DNA of 64,000 nucleotides from DATKDF01 sp963752045 (GTDB taxonomy: Bacteria; Acidobacteriota; Vicinamibacteria; Vicinamibacterales; SCN-69-37). The notes beneath the pieces were generated by a model. The model had not been told where the DNA came from, did no database searches, and saw only the letters and a list, made by a program, of their open reading frames with translations. The position numbers and the translations under genes were made by a program. The stretch spans positions 1 through 64,000 of the forward strand of contig CAVVWN010000015.1 of the NCBI GenBank assembly GCA_963752045.1. The letters run 5' to 3'. Positions 60,203 to 64,000 of this stretch are shown piece by piece; position 1 is the first letter of the stretch; every line of letters begins with the position of its first letter.

Positions 60203-60850
60203 TCAGAAGTCCCAGGCGAACGCCACGACGGCAAATGGCGACTCGCCGTCCAGGTTGAAGCCGTAGACCGACAGCGTGGCTCTGCCCCATGTCGCGGCGG
60301 CGAACGGGCCTCGCTCGATCGCGAGCTCGCTCTTGTAGAGCCGGGTCCGCTCGGCGACCGCGCCGATGCCCAGCCAGGGTGTCACCTGCCAGGTGACGGT
60401 CGACCAAGTATAGCCGTAGTCGCCGTCCGTGCCCTCGAGGTCGACCACGTACTCCCACTCGCTGTAGGCCTCGAGCGTCTTCCATCCGAGCGTGACCTCG
60501 ACGCCGGGAGCCAGTCCGTTCGTCCGGCCGACGATGACCCCGGCCATCGGGACGACATCCAGACGAAGCTCGGAACCCCACCCGAGGTTCCAGCCGGCCC
60601 ACGCCGAGACGGTACGCCGGTCCTCGTACTGGTACCGGCTCTCCAGATGCAGGGCGCCGCGATCGGCCGTGAACACCGGCATGACGAAATCACCGTCCTC
60701 CTGCTGCAGGTAGACGTTGGCCGAGAGCGTCACTGCCCAGGGGTTCTCTGGTGGTGCGGCCGATGGCTTCGCGCCGCCTGACTCGGGCACCTGTGCGGCT
60801 GAGGCAGCCGGCAGCCAGAGACACAGAATTACCAGGAGTGGCGCCCGCAC
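60203..60850 (-). CDS. Outer-membrane beta-barrel protein
   Basis: 215 residues from a GTG at 60850 that overlaps the TAG stop of the upstream gene (TAGTG), so translation is coupled. Signal peptide about 1-22. About ten amphipathic strands (VTLSANVYLQQEDGDFVMPVF, LHLESRYQYEDRRTVSAWAGWNLGWG, LRLDVVPMAGVIVG) follow, ending in Phe, the usual barrel C-terminus. It is probably a small barrel of porin-like or structural role. Confidence 0.75.
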   Translation of the reverse strand: MRAPLLVILCLWLPAASAAQVPESGGAKPSAAPPENPWAVTLSANVYLQQEDGDFVMPVFTADRGALHLESRYQYEDRRTVSAWAGWNLGWGSELRLDVVPMAGVIVGRTNGLAPGVEVTLGWKTLEAYSEWEYVVDLEGTDGDYGYTWSTVTWQVTPWLGIGAVAERTRLYKSELAIERGPFAAATWGRATLSVYGFNLDGESPFAVVAFAWDF

Positions 60851-61557
60851 TAGCCGCCCAGCGCGATGGTCGCGGCGATGAGCACCACGCCGTAACCCGT
60901 GAACTGCAGCGCTGTCACGAACGGCCGACGGCCCGAAAAGCGGGCCATCGAGTAACCGCACCCGAAGAGCATGACGAGCGCGATGCCGTTCGACACGGTC
61001 TGCGCGAGACCGATGTCCGGGATGAGGGCAAACGGAGCCGAGAGCGGGAGGAGCGCCGCGTTGGCGAGCAGAAAGATGCCGGCCGCGCCAGCCAGATCGT
61101 CGCGCTTGACGCGCGCGCGCCCGGGCACGGGAAGCCGCGCCAGCCTGGCGATGATGTCGTCCCACTCGGCCGGCGTCAGCGCCCCGGCCACCGCCGCCGG
61201 CAGTTCGGCCGCCAGGTCTCGCCGGGCCGCGCCAGGGTCTGCCCGGAGTTTGCGGATCAGGTAGTAGCTGCGATTGCGCGACGCGAGGTTCGAGAACACA
61301 AACATGCTCGCGTCGACCAGGCCCCACGCCAGGCTGCAGCCGATCGCCGCCCAGAGCGTCGACGTCACGTCGTCGCCACCCTGGGCCGCCACGCGCAGAG
61401 CGCCGGTGAACGTCAGCACGAGGATGATGCCGTAGAGCAGCTCCGTCAGCCGGTCGATCGGGCTGAGAACGCCGACACTCGCGTCACCCGCCGCGGGTGG
61501 CGGTATCGAGTCTGGCGCGGACGTCGCGAGGGCGCCCCCTGTGGTGTCATCGGACAT
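60850..61557 (-). CDS. VIT1/CCC1-like membrane protein
   Basis: 235 residues. A disordered N-terminus (about 1-30) is followed by LTELLYGIILVLTFTGALRVA and LWAAIGCSLAWGLVDASMFVFSNLASRNR, two membrane spans. A helical soluble segment then precedes three further spans at the C-terminus. Topology and the WGLVDA region resemble the VIT1/CCC1 (iron/manganese) family, but the metal-binding loop is not fully recognisable. Followed by a coupled outer-membrane protein gene. Confidence 0.55.
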   Translation of the reverse strand: MSDDTTGGALATSAPDSIPPPAAGDASVGVLSPIDRLTELLYGIILVLTFTGALRVAAQGGDDVTSTLWAAIGCSLAWGLVDASMFVFSNLASRNRSYYLIRKLRADPGAARRDLAAELPAAVAGALTPAEWDDIIARLARLPVPGRARVKRDDLAGAAGIFLLANAALLPLSAPFALIPDIGLAQTVSNGIALVMLFGCGYSMARFSGRRPFVTALQFTGYGVVLIAATIALGG

Positions 61558-61634
61558 GACGATCGGGAATTGTGCGCGCTTCCGGGACCCCCTCCCTCCG
61601 GCGGCGCGAGGGCTGGACTAGAATGGTCGGGCGG

Positions 61635-61712
<78 letters not shown>

Positions 61713-61770
61713 GTTTCCATCCCCCGGGGACGCCTGGCCCGCCTCAAACCGCTCATCTGGCCCGTCACGG

Positions 61771-62310
61771 CTACCCTACCGTAAACGCAATGGTCGCGCT
61801 CGTCATGCCCCACTCCACGCGCAGGGTGGCGCCAGCCGGCGTGTCGTCAATCGAGATCGTCAACTGCTCGACCGGTGCGGCCGTCGTGCCGACCTTCATG
61901 GGTGCCCGTCCGAGATCTTCACCCTGCGGGTACGGAATCCCCCACTGGCCGGTCTTCTTGCTGACGATGAGCTGCCACTCGGTGGCGCCCGGCACAGTGT
62001 AGAGCGTGTAGGTGCCGGCCGGGACCTGCAGCGCGCCGAAGGTGAGCGGCTTGTCGGTCTCGAGCGTGGTCGCCTCGTCGGCGCCTGTTCGCCAGGTCTG
62101 CCCGGGAGGCATGAGCTGATCGGCAGGACGGCCTTTGACCGACGGCCGGCCGTACGTGATGGCTATGCTGGCGCCGTCGATCGTCCAGGCCGTTTTCACG
62201 TGCGGGCTGCCGCCCTTGCCGGGATGCACCTGCGTGGTCTGCTGCGCGAACGGGCTGGCCACGAACACGACCGCCGCGAGTGAAGCTGTCAGCACTGTCC
62301 TCAACTGCAT
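61771..62310 (-). CDS. DUF2911 secreted protein
   Basis: 179 residues. Signal peptide about 1-22. SIAITYGRPSVKGRPADQLMPPGQTWRTGADEATTLETDKPLTFGALQVPAGTYTLYTVPG is the DUF2911 signature, a beta-sandwich found in secreted proteins of Bacteroidota and Acidobacteriota. Function unknown. Downstream of the tRNA and convergent with it. Confidence 0.85.
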   Translation of the reverse strand: MQLRTVLTASLAAVVFVASPFAQQTTQVHPGKGGSPHVKTAWTIDGASIAITYGRPSVKGRPADQLMPPGQTWRTGADEATTLETDKPLTFGALQVPAGTYTLYTVPGATEWQLIVSKKTGQWGIPYPQGEDLGRAPMKVGTTAAPVEQLTISIDDTPAGATLRVEWGMTSATIAFTVG

Positions 62311-62445
62311 GCGTGGATCCTCATCTCTGAATCAGCAGGGCCGGAGCCCGCCCGACAGACGGTTCCTGGCTGGACTCGCGTCCTGCCTTCCAACACTCAA
62401 CCATATACCAGCGATCGACCAACCGTGGAGGCCCTGGCGTCGAGA

Positions 62446-63441
62446 CTACGGCCCGACGAACCACTCGCGGGCAGACGGATCGGAGGTGAAGAAGTCCAGC
62501 AGCATCTGTGCCACTTTCTGGCGACCGGACGTGCTCGGGTGGGTGCCGTCGCTGGAGAGCTCTGTGCAGGCCCACGTGAGTCCGTCGCGGCGCGGGTTCA
62601 GGCCGTCAGCCCAGAGGTACGGGCCCCAGGCGACCCATGGGGCCACCCGACCGGCGCCACTCCACGGCAGGAGCCCGGTGAGCTGATCTTCGATGACCCA
62701 CCTCATGGCGAAGGCGCTTTGGTACGCGTAGGGCTCTGGATTGAGCGTGGTCGTCGCATAACCGGCATAGATACGGCTCGACAAATAGGCCACGCGGAGA
62801 TTCGGAAACCGGTCGGCGAGCGCGCGGAGCACGACGACCGTGTCGTGCTTGAGCTCCACCGTCGCATCGGGCCACTCGCCAGACGGCTGCCGATTGGCGA
62901 GTTTGACCCAGGCGGCCGCCACCTGGAGGTTCGAGAGCCCGGCCTGTCGTATCCGGCTGTCGAGGGTCACCCAGCAGGGGCACCCGGGATTCGCCCAGTC
63001 GGCTGCCGTCTGGCCGCCTTGCGCGCCATCGACAATCGTCAGCCTCGGGTCCCTCGATGGTTCGCCGGAGGCCAACGCCACGAACGCCTGAAACTCCTGC
63101 GTGGTGTTCGACATCCCGACTGAGATGAGGGCGTAGCGGCCGGCCGGGTCCGGCTGGCCGTCACGGTCGAGCGGGCCAATCGACGTCGCGGCCTGCACAC
63201 CGGCCGAGAGGTGCGCCGCCGGCGCGGTGTTCGATCCACCCGGATAGAGGCCGCCCCCGTGGCCGAAGTAGCGCTCACCGCCCATGTCGGTGAGCGGCGT
63301 CAGCCCGACCGACGTCTGCGAGCAGCCCTGTGCGGCTGGCGGCGCCGGTGCGGGCGTCGGGCTCGTCGGTGCCGGCGGCGATCCGCCGCAGGCGAGCGCA
63401 CCAGCGGCGACGAGCGCGATCGTGATGCGACCGGTCAGCAT
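62446..63441 (-). CDS. SGNH-hydrolase-like lipoprotein
   Basis: 331 residues. The signal peptide ends VAAGALAC, a lipobox, followed by a Pro-rich linker. YALISVGMSNTTQEFQAFVALA, TIVDGAQGGQTAADWANPG and the C-terminal SSDGTHPSTSGRQKVAQMLLDFF (Asp-x-x-His pair) give the outline of an SGNH/GDSL hydrolase, with Ser in the GMSNTT block. The usual block I is altered, so activity is uncertain. It would face the periplasm or surface. Confidence 0.65.
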   Translation of the reverse strand: MLTGRITIALVAAGALACGGSPPAPTSPTPAPAPPAAQGCSQTSVGLTPLTDMGGERYFGHGGGLYPGGSNTAPAAHLSAGVQAATSIGPLDRDGQPDPAGRYALISVGMSNTTQEFQAFVALASGEPSRDPRLTIVDGAQGGQTAADWANPGCPCWVTLDSRIRQAGLSNLQVAAAWVKLANRQPSGEWPDATVELKHDTVVVLRALADRFPNLRVAYLSSRIYAGYATTTLNPEPYAYQSAFAMRWVIEDQLTGLLPWSGAGRVAPWVAWGPYLWADGLNPRRDGLTWACTELSSDGTHPSTSGRQKVAQMLLDFFTSDPSAREWFVGP

Positions 63442-63508
63442 GCGCTACTCCTCGGCCGGGGTCGCTGGCGTCTCCCGAAGAGTGAGACCCCGCCGGCCGA
63501 CGAAACGT

Positions 63509-64000
63509 TTAGTCCGGTTGTCCGGCTGGCCTGGGCACCGGCAGGTCGAAGATGTCGGGATACCCGAACAACCCGGCCGCGCCGCCCGTGTGCAGGAAGA
63601 CGATGTTGGCGTCGCGGTCGAAGTGATTGCGAGAGATGAGATCGATCAGGCCGGCCATGGCTTTCCCCGCGTAGACGGGATCGAGCAGGATGCCCTCGAG
63701 CCTCGCGACGAGCTTGACCGCTTCGATCATGCCCGCTGTGGGCACGCCATATCCGCCGCCGACGTAATCGCAGTTGGCCACGACGTGCTCGCGCCGAACG
63801 ATGCCCGGCAGGCCGATGTGCGCGGACGTCTCGGCGGCCAGCCTGAACACGTTCTCTTCCTGACGGTCCTTCGGCGCGCGCACGCCGATGCCGAGCACCG
63901 GCATCCGGCTGTTGAGTGCGACGAGGCCGGTGACGAGACCTGCCTGCGTCCCCGCGCTGCCGGTCGCGTGCACCACGTGGTCGACGCCGAGACCCTCGTC
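63509..64000 (-). CDS. D-cysteine desulfhydrase-like PLP enzyme, C-terminal part
   Basis: The frame is open to the window edge; about 163 residues are visible. HVVHATGSAGTQAGLVTGL, GIGVRAPKDRQEENV, ANCDYVGGGYGVPTAGMIEAVKLVARLEGILLDPVYAGKAMAGL and NIVFLHTGGAAGLFGY match the PLP-dependent family of D-cysteine desulfhydrase and ACC deaminase. The Gly-rich HTGGAAGLF loop binds phosphate. The catalytic Lys lies upstream, outside the window, so the exact member cannot be decided. Confidence 0.85.
   Translation of the reverse strand, partial: DEGLGVDHVVHATGSAGTQAGLVTGLVALNSRMPVLGIGVRAPKDRQEENVFRLAAETSAHIGLPGIVRREHVVANCDYVGGGYGVPTAGMIEAVKLVARLEGILLDPVYAGKAMAGLIDLISRNHFDRDANIVFLHTGGAAGLFGYPDIFDLPVPRPAGQPD

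Noticed and set aside
59235..60602. A 455-residue form of the secreted helical protein
   Set aside because: The extra N-terminal 182 residues lack similarity and overlap the outer-membrane protein gene; the ATG at 60056 begins a clear signal peptide.

Overview
The window is GC-rich bacterial DNA. Its gene content points to an Acidobacteriota chromosome, most likely a Vicinamibacteria-type lineage. The supporting features are three permeases of the acidobacterial duplicated orphan permease (ADOP) type, an ECF sigma factor overlapping a Ser/Thr protein kinase, integrases with a Cys-rich acidobacterial-style N-terminus, and many secreted hypothetical proteins. The species assignment is inference; no marker gene long enough to place it is present.

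Positions 1-20128 are accessory DNA made of two islands integrated head to tail at the 3' end of the tmRNA gene (ssrA, 20108-20461, minus). A 21-bp direct repeat of the tmRNA 3' end lies at 6510-6530 and 20108-20128. Each copy has a tyrosine recombinase immediately to its left (5268-6395 and 18930-20024) with a small excisionase-like protein beside it. The right-hand island (6510-20128) also carries a MobA/MobL-type relaxase, accessory mobilisation genes and a broken toxin-antitoxin pair, so it resembles an integrative mobilisable element.

The cargo of both islands repeats one theme: an HTH regulator, an operon for small exported Cys-rich or thiol-handling proteins, and an ADOP permease as the last gene. 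Cassette A (1-2806) has an AraC-type regulator, a DsbA-like stub cut off before its active site, an exported propeller-like protein and an ADOP. Cassette B (6741-11473) has a response regulator, a membrane-anchored thioredoxin-like protein, an 82-aa precursor with eight Cys and an ADOP. Cassette C (14152-18154) has a stand-alone regulator sharing the DNA-binding domain of the cassette B response regulator, a 225-aa fulvocin C-related precursor with ten clustered Cys, and an ADOP. I read these as related disulfide-rich peptide (bacteriocin-like) production and export or immunity modules. This is the most interesting system in the window.

From 20.4 kb on the DNA looks like core chromosome. It holds a BaiN-like flavoprotein, a lipoprotein, a DUF4136 protein, an MscS channel, a large membrane protein, an amidohydrolase, an RND efflux operon (membrane fusion protein, pump, TolC), an ECF sigma/kinase pair and GtrA. 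An amidase-GerMN-rph-rdgB cell-wall/RNA block follows, interrupted by a metalloprotease gene. Next come a DPP IV-type peptidase, a sucrose locus (SPP, a PfkB-SPS-HAD fusion, sucrose synthase), a cytochrome c cluster, secreted proteins, tRNA-Pro and a partial D-cysteine desulfhydrase-like gene.

Many otherwise intact housekeeping genes between 38.0 and 57 kb carry single-base frameshifts, densest at 38.1-39.8 kb. These look like sequencing errors rather than gene decay, and I annotate those genes as single loci.
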